A DNA stretch of 64,000 bases from Acridotheres tristis. Its lineage: Eukaryota > Chordata > Aves > Passeriformes > Sturnidae. A model generated the notes under the pieces. The model was not told where the DNA came from. It saw only the letters and a program-made list of their open reading frames with translations, and did no database searches. Position numbers and translations under genes: made by a program. Each line of letters opens with the position of its first letter. The first letter of the stretch is position 1. The stretch is taken from contig CM072891.1 of the NCBI GenBank assembly GCA_037013685.1, positions 5,680,501-5,744,500 on the forward strand. The letters run 5' to 3'. Shown piece by piece: positions 37,506 to 51,265 of the stretch.

Positions 37506-40500
37506 TGTTCTGCCGCATTTTTTTCCCTACCTGTTAGCGAGACAGGTAGAAAAGTCGAATTTTCCTTTGTATGTGGCCTTCTACCACGCAAAAAGCACCA
37601 ACAAGAAATTTTACAGCTTGTTCTGCAAATCTATCTGCCCCCTTTGTTCAGGAATACAGGCAATTAATTTATAGATCAGTGCAAGGAAGCAATGCCCCAG
37701 TGTATGGCTTTGCCATCTGGTACACATGTTGTAGGATGAAGAAAGACTTTTATGAACATCTTTTGTCTGTTTACATTGTTGGCTAATGGCTTTTCTACAA
37801 TTGGTGAGTAGCATTTTTACTTCTCTCATGTGTTAGCTTTTTGTAGTTGCTGAAAAGGCTTCAGTGATTCATCTCCTTTTCTTGTCCCTTCAATGGAATC
37901 AGAAATGGAAATTCAGCTTCTATACTTTCAAGGAGTTTCCTTCATAAGGAAAATAAAAAGTATACATTCTAACTGTAAGTTCCATTTAAGTCAATTTAAT
38001 ATGTTTGCAATGTTCCTCTGGGCTGTTACACAGCTATCTAATGTCAATTACTTTGCACTGATGATATATCTTAAGATACAAACTGTTTTTTTAAAATGTT
38101 GTATGTGAATGTAATTGAAGAAAATCCTTTCATTGGGTGCCCAAATGAGATAATTTGAGTAAGGATGCGGTTTAAAGCTATTTAAAACTCACAGTACTTC
38201 ACAGCTTAACACAGTTTTGTGATTTATTCTATATTAGATGCAATTTCAAATACTGGGTTGTGACTGATAACGTTATTCACTGTGCATTAAGTTCTTTCTG
38301 TCAAAATACATTACTTTTAATATATACATTATGCAGATTTCTTTTATTTATGCAAGTATTTGCAAATGCTCAGGTAAAGAGGTAGTCTTGAAACTTATAT
38401 GCTACACAGGCTACATGCTAAAAAAAGTTTTTAAGTCTCTGAGGATAAGAGCCAGCACTCAACTCATATGCAAGGTCCTGAAATAAACTTGGATTCTTGT
38501 ATTAGCTTGAATTCTTGTATTAGTAATACATGTATGTTAATTATGTATTAGCATAATTAGCTTTGGCTACTCTAACCTGACTTTTAAAATATAGCTTACT
38601 AGGTAAAAACCACTCATTGGTAATTTAAGAATTTCAAGAGAACTAGTATAATGTAATGTGTGAGTTAAGACATCCCTAGAGAAAACAGTCAATTTGAGTA
38701 TTAAATGAGATGTCATTTATTAAATATGTATATAACAGTCTCTGCATCAAGGGCCCACATATCATATATAAAAACAAAACTTAGCAGTTGAGAAATGCTC
38801 TTAGAACATACATCATACTTTTAGTTCAGTTCAATTTTTCTCTTTTGAAACAGAGTATTTTTTTAGGATTTCAATATGGTTTCTTCCTAAGCCTTTCCAC
38901 ATCAGGTAACCAGGATCAGATGGATTTGCATGGACACAGCTTTGTTCTTGGACTTACTCTTTTTAGTTCTTTGTTTTTTTAACAGAATACGTTTTTATAG
39001 CATTTGTTAGCCAAATAGCAAAAATTCTTCTCAGTTTGTCTACCGTGTTTTAAATGAATGCCCATATGAACTCACTAGTCTGTTCAAATTAGCTAATTCA
39101 TAGAAGTATAATCTATATATTAGAATTACATAATATATGTTTTTGTTGTATGCTTTGCTCTAAGAGAGTCAATAGGCTTTGGGTCTTCCCTCGATGTCTG
39201 TCATATTAATATTACCAAAGCTTTACCTTTTTGGATGAGGCCTAAAGTGCAGTCATTAAACTAAAGGGAAGACATGATCTTTTAAATGAGTATTATAAAA
39301 GCAATAATTATATATTTCTTTGATAATTGAGGTTTGCAAACCTTAATTTACTGAGGCACTACTAGTCTACTGGAAATGATATACATGGAATGGTACATTT
39401 TGCCTTCCTCTTACATCTTAGTGTTTACTTCTAACTGTATCTGTTCTTGCTCCAGGGATAAGAATTTGAGATGAGAAGTTGAAGAAGCTTCAGTAAGTTT
39501 TAATTTAATGTGGTACTCAAAAGTATATAAAAGTTTCTAAAAAAAAATGAAAAAACATTTCACAATTAATTTATCATATTGATCAACCTCTGTGAACATT
39601 ACCTTTCTTATGTGTCTTAAGGGCGAGCTGAAGATTTTTGAATGAAGACAAACAAAAAAATAGTATGTGATCCAAAAGATGCAAGTTGCAAAAAAAGAAA
39701 AGAAAAGAAGATAGGAAGAAAAGCTGCAGTTGACACAAGAAGGTGGTTAGCATTAAGATCTAGTGTGATGATGGATGTCAGGGGCAGAGCAGGGTGTTAA
39801 ATCATTGTTTTAGACTTGTGAGGTGGATTTACTAGAGTTTGTGTGTTCCCTGAGCAAAGAATATTGTGTTGATCCAGTAATTTGGGATATTTTGGTTGCT
39901 CCAGGGAATGCTGTATTAAAAGTAGAAGCAGCTTTAAATATTCTTTAGAACTGAATGCATTGCCTTTATTCTCTCTGTGGAGCAAGCTATTAGAAGCTAT
40001 ATCCTTGGCTACACACTTGTGAAATTAAAAAAAGCTTCATGGCTGGAAGGGTGCCCAAATTCTGAGAAATCTTGTCTTTCTGAAGAGAGAGACAAATAGT
40101 CAATCAAAACCAGGTATCTGTAACACTTTGTAGGTTAGATCAAAGAGAGACATAGATGTGGTGAGTTTTCAGTATCTTAAACTTTCGTAGTTTGGACCAT
40201 GCAGTGGTAGGGAAGAAAACAGAGTTCAGATATTTGGATTTTGAACTATCGTTGAATTTCCTTTTCCTGTTAAAGAGCAAGTAATAAAACAGAAATAGTC
40301 CATGGAGCAGGGACTAGAATCTAGGTCTTCCCTCCCAGCTGAGCACCCTCGTTATTAGACTACAGTGTGATCCTTGTTAATTGTCCAGATGCCATAGCAT
40401 TTTAATTTTTAGCTGGGTAGTTACCTAGCTTTAGCAGACAAGAAGCTTGTTACTATCCAGCCTTTTAGTTTCCTAATTAAAGTGCTCTTCTGGGAAATAA

Positions 40501-43500
40501 ATACATGGTTTTGAATCCCCATATGCTAACAGGGAATTAAAGCCAAGTTCCCTGCCTCCATGGTGCTTGCTGTAATCTGGTATGTATCTGCAGGAAAAGT
40601 TCTGGGTTGGTGGTCCCAAGGTATTTGTGGACCCTTGTGTAGCTTGCAGTGCTGCTACACAGCCCCCAGCACCATCCCTTCACAGGGAGTGTGCTTGCTG
40701 CCTCAGGTGTAACCTCTGTGTTACCTCCTAGCATGTCTTGGTGGAGCTTCAGCCTTCTATAAAGTTTCTACTAGAAAAATTAAGTGCATTTATCATCTCT
40801 ATTTCTAGGGAAATCCTGTGGTGTTTGTTGGATTACTTTGTATAGGACTTGAGGGCCTGAATTTTGCTTATATGCAAAAATACTGTTATTACATGCTGCC
40901 AAGAACTCAGACACCATGCAGATGATGAGAAAATATCATGCTTATCAAGTATTTGAATATGGTAATAGCAGGAACAGTGGGTTTTGTTGCCATTTAAATG
41001 AAAATATCTTAACAGTTAGAAAGTTCTGAGTTCACCCAGCCTGGATGCTTTGTTAATACACCTGAAGGAATCAAGCTGCTAGACAACCAGATTTCCTTTC
41101 AGTTGTTTAAGTTAAATAAGAATAAATACTTTTTTAAAGAAAATCAAAATAACTAACTTCTTGTTTTACTTAAGGTTTTTCTTTCATGGCTTCTCTGATG
41201 CAGTCTTCTTCAGTGTCTTCTCATAATAAAAATTATTTGGGTATACTTTGAGATTGTAGCAAGCAGTTAAAAAATTTTGGGACGCTCTCCCCAGCTGTCT
41301 TCCCCATAACCTTGTTGACATGCCATATGATTAAAAAAAAAAAGAATAAATAAAAAACATTTGAAATTAATTCTCCTCCACTTAGTTTGTTTCCTTCCTA
41401 GATAAATAATTCTGTGGTAGTTCACTGCATTTTAAAATTATATACACTTAGTGTTTTCACAATTATCATTTTCCATCCTCATATTTTTGATAGTAGTGGT
41501 TCTATGCAAAATCAAAATTGAAGTTCCTCCAAACGATTGGGGTCAAGTTTTTTGGTTTAGTGTTTTGGTGGGTTTTTTGGTTGTTGTTTGGTTGGTTTGT
41601 TTTGTTTTGTTCTCTTGGGTCTTCTTTGTTGGTGGTGGCTTTATGTTTGTTTCTTCTTGAAAAAACATGTGTTTTTGCTTGTTTGCTGGACTTCTTTTAA
41701 TCTGATAAGGAAAACAGTCCTGAAAAACATAAAAAGTGCTGATGTGACCTTGTCCATATCTTAGCTAGCGGGTGCCTTTAGAATAAGATGGTACTGCATC
41801 ATAATTTCCTGATGAGTTACAGCATCATGATGGCATGTGCTCCCACTCAGAATCTATTTTAAGAAAGGACAGAAGCACTTTCTTGTAAGTAATCTTGTAC
41901 TCAATAATACTGGATTGGAGTGAAGAAAGTCTACAAAGTAATGATGTTCTTTCTGGAGATCAAAAGAGAACTAATGGAAAAGTAATTATTTAATCTGTAT
42001 AGTTAAAGAAAAAAAAACTTAGCAGAAAAAAGCTTCAGCAGCATCATCTCTCTTTTTTATATTAGCCTATACATCTGTCCATATAACAGATTCGTACAGC
42101 AGAAGAAATACTGAAGACTTCCTCAAGGAAACTTGTGGTCCACTTAATTAGGCAGAACTTTCAGAGACTGTTTAATGTTTAACACTGTAGTGGCCCTTAG
42201 AAATTGTAGCATGTGTTTTGGAAATCTGTTTTCACATTTTCTGTGTAATAGATCATCTGATCTCTTTGCTAAATGTGCCTATTTTGACACTGGTTTCAGT
42301 TTGTCAAGAAAACGTGAGCCCAGTGATTGTAAGGGGCAAGTCTTAAGAGGAAGACTCTTCAGTATGCTGTAAATAGTGACCCACTCGGACAGCTCTGTAT
42401 TTTCCCAGAATGTAATGGTCCTGAAAGTGTTTGAGGATACTCTGTACAATTAATGTTCATTGAATTGACCGTAATAAGGTGAGCATAGGTTTTTATAAAC
42501 CTGTTAGTTCAGATCAGCTGTATTTTAACCCAAGATCTCTTATCACTCAGCTACATGCACTGTAAACTGAATATAGAATACCTTTTGTTATAGCCTTATA
42601 TTGCACTTAAGAAACAGGGCAGCTGAGGACTAGTATTGATATAAGAAGAAAAACTGGTACAAACCTAAATATTTCAAGTCATGAGCCATAACATTTTCTG
42701 GTGGTCTAGAGTATTTTTATCTTCTTTCTATGCTGTTTTCCTAGGAGCTTCCCATTATCTGAATATAGCTAATTCAAGTATGCTATTAACACATCACTAT
42801 TTCTTGAATGGCATGTGGGAATAATCAAAATTTGGAAAATGGAGCACAGAGGGGACTGGCTTCACCTAGCTTGCTCTTTTTTACATTAACAAAATGCGGG
42901 TAAGAAATCTTTAGGTCTCTGCAGTCTTCACTTACAAAATTAGGACTCTGTATTTAATGACTGACTGCAGTGAATATGTGTGTAGCCAGAATTGCATGAT
43001 TAAATAATTTGCTATGATAAGTTTAAAAGACTATCACCCCAGAGTATCAGAGGCTTCTAGCCTTTGACATATTAAAATAACTGATTTTGAGAAACACAGA
43101 AACCTCCTGAAGAAATTTGACCTATAAAGTAATGCTACGTTTTTAGGTTTTAATTAGAGGGGATCTGCTGAGAGTAAAAAAGGGCTCTTTCTTTGGAAGT
43201 AGATATACCAGTTTTGCAAAGCATTGTTTTCTATACTTGTAATAAAATAATCTCTCTATAAGTATTTTACATTTTATAGGGACTTCTACATTTTATGGGG
43301 AATAAATATTTTTGTGGCAAGCTCTTTCCTAGGTGGCTTGACATGTTAAGAATAATTTTGGTGGAGGTAGTTACTGATTCAAATCCAATCAAGAAATTGA
43401 AAATTATTCAGAGCATGCGGTTTCTCCCAGGTCTCCAAACAGTATGGTGTTTTGGTCATGCTTATTTTTGTGACCAGGTAGCCTGCAGGCTAATTGTTGG

Positions 43501-44875
43501 ATTTCTGTTTAAAGATGCATTGCACACAGAATACTCACTTCAGAGCTTCAACGGATACAAACAAACAAAGCCTCAAAACTACTCCAAAAGCATGCAGAGG
43601 AACATTTCCTTCATGACTGTCAGCATTCATGTGAGCAGAACACAAGTGACATATTGGAGATAACATTTTTGAAACGCTGTTACACTATAAGTGCAGTAAT
43701 TTGCTTTGTTTAGTATGCTTGATATTGGTTTTTGTTAAGCAGTTAATCTGTCGAGGTTTACTTGAGGTGTGGAAATGTCATTGTTTTGATCTTCGGTAGA
43801 GCTGTAACTTGAAGAACTTTTCTTGTTTCCTGACATTGTGTGTGGGGGCACATTTCTGAATCTCAGTTTCAGATAACGTGAGTATTGTGTGACAGGCTGT
43901 AGTGGGAAATTGGATTTACCAGGAACTAGGGAATCCTAGTGAGGTCAGCTTGTTAACCTGTGCCTCTTGAACTGGTTGCCTGAACGTGATTAAACAACAA
44001 CGTTTGCCTGATTCCATTGCATCTCAGTCAAGCTGTCAATAAGTCAGTGTTCTTATATGTACAATTTTTTAATGTGAAAGAGGATATTTTCTGATAAGTC
44101 TTTCTCTTCATCTGAAAAATTAGAGCATGCATTTCAATTTGTTATTTTAGTTTCCACTAATGGGATAAATTCCTGTTTTCCAGCCTGCCATTTTAAATTG
44201 GGTAATATAGTAATCTTCTCATTGGATGGTCCTGTCGTAGTTTAATGTGCATGTGGCACATTTTCTATTTCTCTATTTAGACTTGAAAAATAAATATGGA
44301 ATAAAATATGGAATAATCTAGTCTCTGTTTAGACTAGAAAAATAAAACTAATATCCAGGGTCAGGGAACACTTTTTTCCTGTCTTTCTTGATGTTCCATA
44401 GGAAAATGTAATTGCAGTACTGTCTTAGACTAGAATCAGTATTGTATACTACTATGTTGTCATAGGCATTAGGGTTAGTTACTTAGCATTTTTACTTTTC
44501 CCTTTCTCGTGTCTCAGTTTAACTTCTTATTAAAACACAAACAAGACATCTTTTCAGGATTTTTTTAGTCAAATTCAGTGGTTCTTCAGATAATGTATTT
44601 ATAGTTCTATAATTGTAACACTTCTGTAGCCTTTATTTCATTTAATGGTGTTTCAAAAGCGACATTTTGATCAATAAGGAGGCCTCAAATGTATATATTT
44701 ATGTATTTATTTGTAAAAAAATCTTACTATTTATCTACTTAGCAGCATGTCTTTCTTTTTTTCAGCTTATGTTTCCTATGGAAGAGGCTTTTGCAAATGG
44801 GAACTGTTACCTTATTTTTGAGCTCTCGGTTATTTTCAATCAAATTTGATAGAGGAATAACAGTACTGAAAATTT
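37506..44875 (+). other. Intron 1 segment, low-complexity tracts only
   Basis: AT-rich intronic DNA. Recognisable contents are a G/T-rich tract at about 41547-41640 (TTGG and TTTG units), an A-rich run near 41333-41360 and a purine run near 39690-39720. No exon, RNA gene or clear transposon was seen. The 122-codon frame at 43295-43663 has no recognised domain. Confidence 0.5.
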
Positions 44876-44939
44876 TAGGCACCTATAGGTGCCTAGAATA
44901 TCCAGCAAGGAAAGGTACGAGGAATATCCAGCAAGGAAA
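44876..44939 (+). repeat. 20-bp perfect palindrome plus 18-bp direct repeat
   Basis: TAGGCACCTATAGGTGCCTA at 44876-44895 is its own reverse complement over all 20 bases. It is followed without a gap by gaatatccagcaaggaaa (44896-44913), which recurs exactly at 44922-44939 after an 8-bp spacer (period 26 bp). The repeat is too short for a satellite array and fits no transposon I recognise. It could be a local duplication, a footprint of a DNA transposon, or a dimeric protein-binding site. Confidence 0.9.
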
Positions 44940-47900
44940 AAACTTCTGTGTGAGTTCATCCCTTCTCAGACAAATGACACTTCATTTATTCCATCACCCA
45001 TGGAAATCTGGTTTACTGAATGAACTGAATTGAGTGTAGAAACACAAAAGATTCAAATATGTATTTGCTTTGTTTTTGTTGTTGTTGTTATTTAAGCAAT
45101 ATAAATATTTTTTATGATTTACTAGTGGACAGTGACCTGTACAAAATATTTCAAACTTACTGCCAGTTGACATCCAGAAAAAATGCAGAAATTCTTCTGA
45201 AGTACAATAAATTGGTGGAGGATGTAAGTGTGTGCATTCAATATGTTATCTAGTTTTTTTGCTCTGCTTTTTCATAATAATGGCTTGCCTATTTCAGTCC
45301 TGCTAAGCTCTTGATTGCTGTGACACATTCTATTAATAATTATTTTAGAATAGGATGTTGAGTTGCATGCAAGTCTGTGCTGTCAAAAGATATGTGACCG
45401 AAACTGAATGCATCTCATCAGCTTGCAATATAAAAGGAGAAAGGACAATGGATTGTAAATGAGAAGACATTGCACCATGAAGGAAGAGGCAAGGAGGTCT
45501 CTGCACAAGTGGTGAAAATCAAATTTTAAAAAGAAAGGTTCCTATTAAAAATTTTATTGGGTATGCCAGCACAAGGCAGCTGAACTTTTTTTTCCTCCAA
45601 AACTAAATATCAGATTTGATCTGTGACTGTGCAGTAAAGGATTGTAAACCACTGCATACTGGGATTGCATACTCTTTTTAAAAATTTATTTTACAGAAAC
45701 TTTTAATGAGCAAATCCAGGACTATACTCTGTGTGTTCTAGCTCTTATTTCTCCTTGCACAATTTGTTATATAAGTGTTTTTCTTGAAAAATACAAAACT
45801 GCTGACATTTTTTTGCTCCCAACATGTTGCATTTTAAAACTTTAAATAATGACTCAAGATTTGTATGACTTTCTTAATATATTGTTCTTGCTTCTATAAA
45901 ATTTTTTTTTTCTATGGAAACCAATTTATTTTAGTAAATAACACTCAACTTTTATTTTCCATGCAATGTCCATTGTCAAAGGTAAAGACTGAGTGGCAGC
46001 TGGTAGATGTCATCGAGCTGCTTAATATGCTATTCATGATGTCATATTCTCTGTAGAAGGTATTCTGAAAAGTCCTTCTGTGCTCCAAAAGCTGTTATAG
46101 AAGTTCATAACATTAAATGAGTGATGATGTTTTCTACTTTATTCAAGTTATACCAACATCAGGCTTTTATCTTGCATTTCTTCTTTCTTTATCATACCTT
46201 CTTCCAGTCAGTCCCATGCTCACATCTGTTATCCTCTCCCTAACCCAGCTTAAACAATAATGTCCCCTTTCACTCATCCTCTCCCTCATCCACTACAATT
46301 ACTCTTGCACAAAAAGTAGTTGTAAAAAGAAGTTTGGTTATTCCCATGCAGTCTGAGTTAAGATCACATTGGTGCTGAATGCAAAGACCGAAATTCTAGA
46401 TGCTAAAGTGAGTGCTTCTAGGAAGAAGCAGTTTGATGGACGGTTGGGGGAGAAATAACATTTTACTTAGGGTCTGCTAATAACAGGTGTATTCTATAAT
46501 TTTTAGTCAAGTTCAACTTGCATAAAAGGGGAGGAAAACCAGACTGAGCATATATAAATTGAGGCAGCTAGCTAAAGGGAATTCAGAAAGCAGCTGAATG
46601 GTTTGTGATGCTGTGCAATCCGTGTAAAGTCATTGTATGAGACTCAGAACTGGAATGCGTGCTGCAAAAGGAAAGGCTTCAATTGGCTGACCTCTAGCTT
46701 CTTCAAATGGTGCAATGTATTAGTCTGGGTTTTATCTAGATCAGAAGGCCATTACTGTGCCTTGCACCTCCCATGTAGCCTGTGTACCTGCATGTCCCTC
46801 CTGTGAAACCAAGCTGTGAAGGTGTGGGGCACTCCTGCTTCCCCCAGAATGGAGCTGGCAGGTAGCCTGCAACAACTGCAGAGTACTCCTCTGTTTCCCC
46901 GGGCTTTGATACAGCATCAGAAGACCAAAAAATTAAAGGTGACATGTTGAAACTTCAGGAGAAAGGAAGTTGTTAATAATAAAAGGATGTAATGCAGAGG
47001 GGGAAAATAGATCAGAGAGGCTGTCAAGATAAATGCAAAAGTAAGAAGGCAAGTCCAGAAAAGACTGTTGAGAATCAACTTGCGAAAAGGCCTAACACCT
47101 AAAAATAACTAATATTCATGATATCAGGGAGCTGAAAGTTTATCAGTGTTGGTGAGGTCAGTAGCTGATCAAGACATAAAAGTAACAGTTGAAGAAAATA
47201 AAACCATCATGTAAAGGTAAGTTTGAGGGGTTGGTTTTTTTTTTTTATATGATGTTATTTCACCTTGAAGATTTTTAGCAAGAATTACTAATACTGAAGT
47301 AACACAACTTTGAAAGGAAGTGTTTGATTGCTTTTTAAAGGGAGTATTTCTGGTAATTATAGCAACTTTAGACCAAGAAATGTGGATTCTCCACTGATCA
47401 CTTCAGAAGCTATAAAAGAAACGAATATGTTTTCAGCATATCTGCTAGTGTATTGGGGAAGGCTTGATACAGCTTTTCCTGAGCTTAATTTGCTCAGTCT
47501 GCTGGAGGGTTTTTTAAATATCTCATGATGCCTTCAATATGAAGCATATGATATAAATTTGCGTTTTCAAAATGCTTCAAAAGGCTTTTAAAGAAATAAA
47601 GGTGTCCTGCAATAAGAAGCAAAGTCCTTCTATTTAACAGTCAGTTAGTAATTCAAAAAGTGTAGGAATAAATTGTCAGACTTCTCAGTAGAGGCATTTA
47701 CAACAGAATCATGTAGGAATCAGCTCTGCAGGCTGTGATGGTTAACATAAGATAATACAAAACAACTTCTCTACTATTTATTGCTTCTCATACATCAAGT
47801 TGCAGGTATAAATGAAATTGTGGATTAATAGTTTTAATTATACATATCATTACAATGTCTTCAAAGTTAACCTATACTTGGATAAAATTTGTACTTCTAG

Positions 47901-50900
47901 TCTTTATAGTTATAGTATTTAGTAGTGATCAATTAATTTTATACAGTGGCTGTAAAAAGACTTTGCTTGCCATTTTTAGAATCAAGGTAGCATATGCCAT
48001 TTATATTTTGACATAATTTTATGGAAATTAGCAAAAAAATAATTTGGCAAATAACAAATATTTAGGGATTCTACTGGTTTCTTTGAGATTTTGAAAACAC
48101 TTTCTTACTCTCTAAAATACATTTGATACTGGTTGCCACTAAAACGGAGATTTTCCCATTGTTTTTAATGATACTAAAAGCTACATGGCCTTGCTAGTAA
48201 CCTTAGTTTTAAGATCAGGGTAATTAATTTGGGGTAAGGGAGGAATTGTCTAATATATTAGGTTGAAAACAGTTGTGCTTCTTTAATCTTTAGTTGTGAA
48301 TGAGGTTCACTTTCCCAGGATTGCCTGAATCACAGGATGTATTTCTCTGTAAGAATAGGCTGGATACTTGGTGCCAAAGACAGAAATAGAATGCAGGGAG
48401 GAATTGAATGGTGAATGTTAATATGTTACTTTCTAAGCTCCTTGCAGAAGAATTTTCTAATAAGCACCAACTGTCACATTGAAATTAATAGAAATGCAAA
48501 ACATCGCACTCTTTATTCAGTCTTTATGTAATTCAACCCTTTTTGCTTAATTGTCTTTGTCTTGTCTGTTTTATAGACTACACATCCTAATCTTACTTGG
48601 GACCACCAACTACTGTTGCAGTGCATATTTAGAATTATTAGGAAGCACTCTCAATGTATAATTGGTTTAACAGATGCTTAAATACTGTTGAAAGTATATT
48701 TACACTAGAAAAAAAAACTGCTTAAATGTTCTAAATTTAGGGATGGAAGAGCTTTGTGAAGGCTTATTACTTACACATATTTAGCATTTTGTTGTGAATT
48801 TTCCCATTAACTTCAATTAAACATGTTGGTGCTCTCAGTGGAAATGAATGCTGTAAGTATTCACAGGATTGTGCTTTAAGTGGTGAGGGAACAAGTGAAT
48901 ACAGTTGGCAGAAGGCAACGTGACAGCATGTGTTTGCCTGTGTAATTGTCAGTGGTCAGAGCTGCAAGTGATCTGCATTGCAGGACTACAGAGCAAACAA
49001 CCAGCATATTTTGCACCCTAAATGATAATAAAGTCTAGTTTCAGATAATCACAGACATACATCCTCTGAATCCAGTGCAAATAACAAAGGGGTAATATTA
49101 GCTGCAAATGACTTACACTAGGATTTTGTTAATGTTTTAAAAGCTACTGGGAATTAGATAAAAGTCTGAAAATACTTCAGTTGCTAACTATTTGTAAACT
49201 CTTTTATCTTATTTACTTAATAACATGATTTCTCATACAGTGTTACTCTAATGTCAAGCTGTGCTACTTACTTATGACTGGCATTTACATTCATTAATAT
49301 TTATAAGTTTAAAGTGTACATGAGTTTCTAGAAAGAGTGTCATGTATCAAGTTCAAAAATCAGGGGTAAAAACCAGAAAGTATTCTGGCTGCAGAACAGC
49401 TAGAGAAATTGAACCTGGTAACTGTGTTTCACAAAAGATTTGATTTAAATATAAAATTATTTTCAATAAAAGTGGAGAAAAAGGTGCAGCCAGTGTGAGG
49501 CCTAGTGTGACAATGGTGGAGGCAGAAGTATCACCTGCATTTTCCATGCATTCTTTTGCTGATAGAGATGAAGGCAGAATCTGTGCCATAACTCACCAAG
49601 ATGTGAAATGCTGATTTGGCCCAGTGGTGTCTGCTGTGTGCAGTGTGGCTTCAGCAATCCCAGCCCCTGACAGGTTATGTGATTTGAAATACCTGTCAAT
49701 AAATAATAACCTGAACTACTGTATTTGTTTTAGCTCTGCATTTCAGAACTCTAGGGTAGACCTTGGCTTATTTAGTCCATCTGTAGCACTATTCTTTGAT
49801 AGGGTTGTGCAGGAAAATGCAGATCTTAACCAGAACGGGGTTGCCCAGCACATTGGCCATCTGTAAATACTGGCTTCTTGCCTTCTGCTATAGACTTCAC
49901 CCTAATTTTGGCAAGGAGGTAAAAGCTTTATTTTCATCAAGTAGTAGAAATTCTTGCCAGTTTAGTAATAGATGGATAGAAGGCTTGGCAGTATTCTTGA
50001 TGCCCATTCTTCTGCTTCCAATCTTGGCCTTGAGATTTTGGCAGTATAAGCTTCCTATGCTGAGTATAAGCATCATTCTACTACAGTTTTGATCTCTAGG
50101 CATGGGAAAGAAAAATTTATAGTAGATAGCAGTTATTCAATGGGATCAGGTTTAAGTATTTTCAAAATAAACATTTTGTCAAAAAAAACCTCCAGCATTT
50201 TTGACCATTGTTTTCAAGAATCTCATTAATTCAGCCTGCTTGTCAAGGTATGCTTTTCCCCTCAGTAATAACGAAGTTGGTCTGGTTCTTACTTTGTAAG
50301 AAATTTTGCTGTCCTAAAATTGGCAAGTAATTTTGTGAAAGGGAGCTGGTGCTTTTCAAGAAGAATTTCAGCTTGCTGTTCTATGCAAATGACTGACTGA
50401 ACAAATAAAGTTCATTTTGCTTTATAGTAGGTTTTAAAGGTTTGGGTTTATTTTGCTGGGTTTTTTTTTTGTACCATTGTGGGGTAGGACTACCATGGAC
50501 AACTTGAATGCATGAAACAGGTCTAGTCAGATGAAAGGCTTTGGTTTAAAAATACACAGGCTGTTGTTCTGCTCGGGATTTTAGAGTTAGTCTGAGAGAT
50601 GATATCAAAAGAATTTTGAGAGATGTGCATTAAATGTAAAAAAAATTAAATGTATTAAATATAAAAATTTTATTATACTGCTAAGCATGCCTTTAGCATG
50701 TTTTAGATTTTTGAAGTAGCAATTTTTTGAATAAAAATTGTAAAGGCATATATCAAAATTGTTTAAAGATGGTAAGACATAATGGTATAATAGTGTCCAT
50801 AAGAAAGAACAGATGACAGTTGTGCATTTTTGTTACTTTATTCCTTCAGCTTTAAGAGTTCTGAAGACAGAACTGCATGCTCTTTCCAGTAGCTTTTCAG

Positions 50901-51265
50901 AGTAAAGGAGCATGTCTTGTTGCTTCACAAATGCAATCGTGCTTTCCTTTTGTCCAGACCTCTTGATTGTTGTCCCTCTGAGCAATTGACACAGTACTCA
51001 TCAATGATTTAAATCTGAGCAAATTCTTGTAAAATACAACAGTTGGCTGCTCTAAATTATGGAAAAGCCCATCTAAATGTGCTGAGTAACTTCTCTGTTG
51101 TTAAGGAAGTTCTAGTTTTTTGCTGCAATGTGTTTCGCATGTTTTGAAAGTCGTCTTAAGGTCAATGATTATGAAAAGGTCTCAGTGGAATTTGGTCATG
51201 CTGTAGCAGAACATACTAATGCTTCTTGCAGATCTCAGGTTTGTCTGTCTAGTGAAGTAAGGTAT
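44940..51265 (+). other. Intron 1 segment, nothing recognised
   Basis: AT-rich intronic DNA without recognisable exons or transposons. A slightly GC-richer stretch at about 46740-46920 and a CT-rich stretch at about 46170-46310 match no family known to me. Open frames of up to 98 codons look accidental. Confidence 0.5.

Noticed and set aside
43295..43663. Plus-strand 122-codon open frame starting MGNKYF
   Set aside because: No recognisable domain. The start resembles a myristoylation signal only by chance, and there is no splice context.
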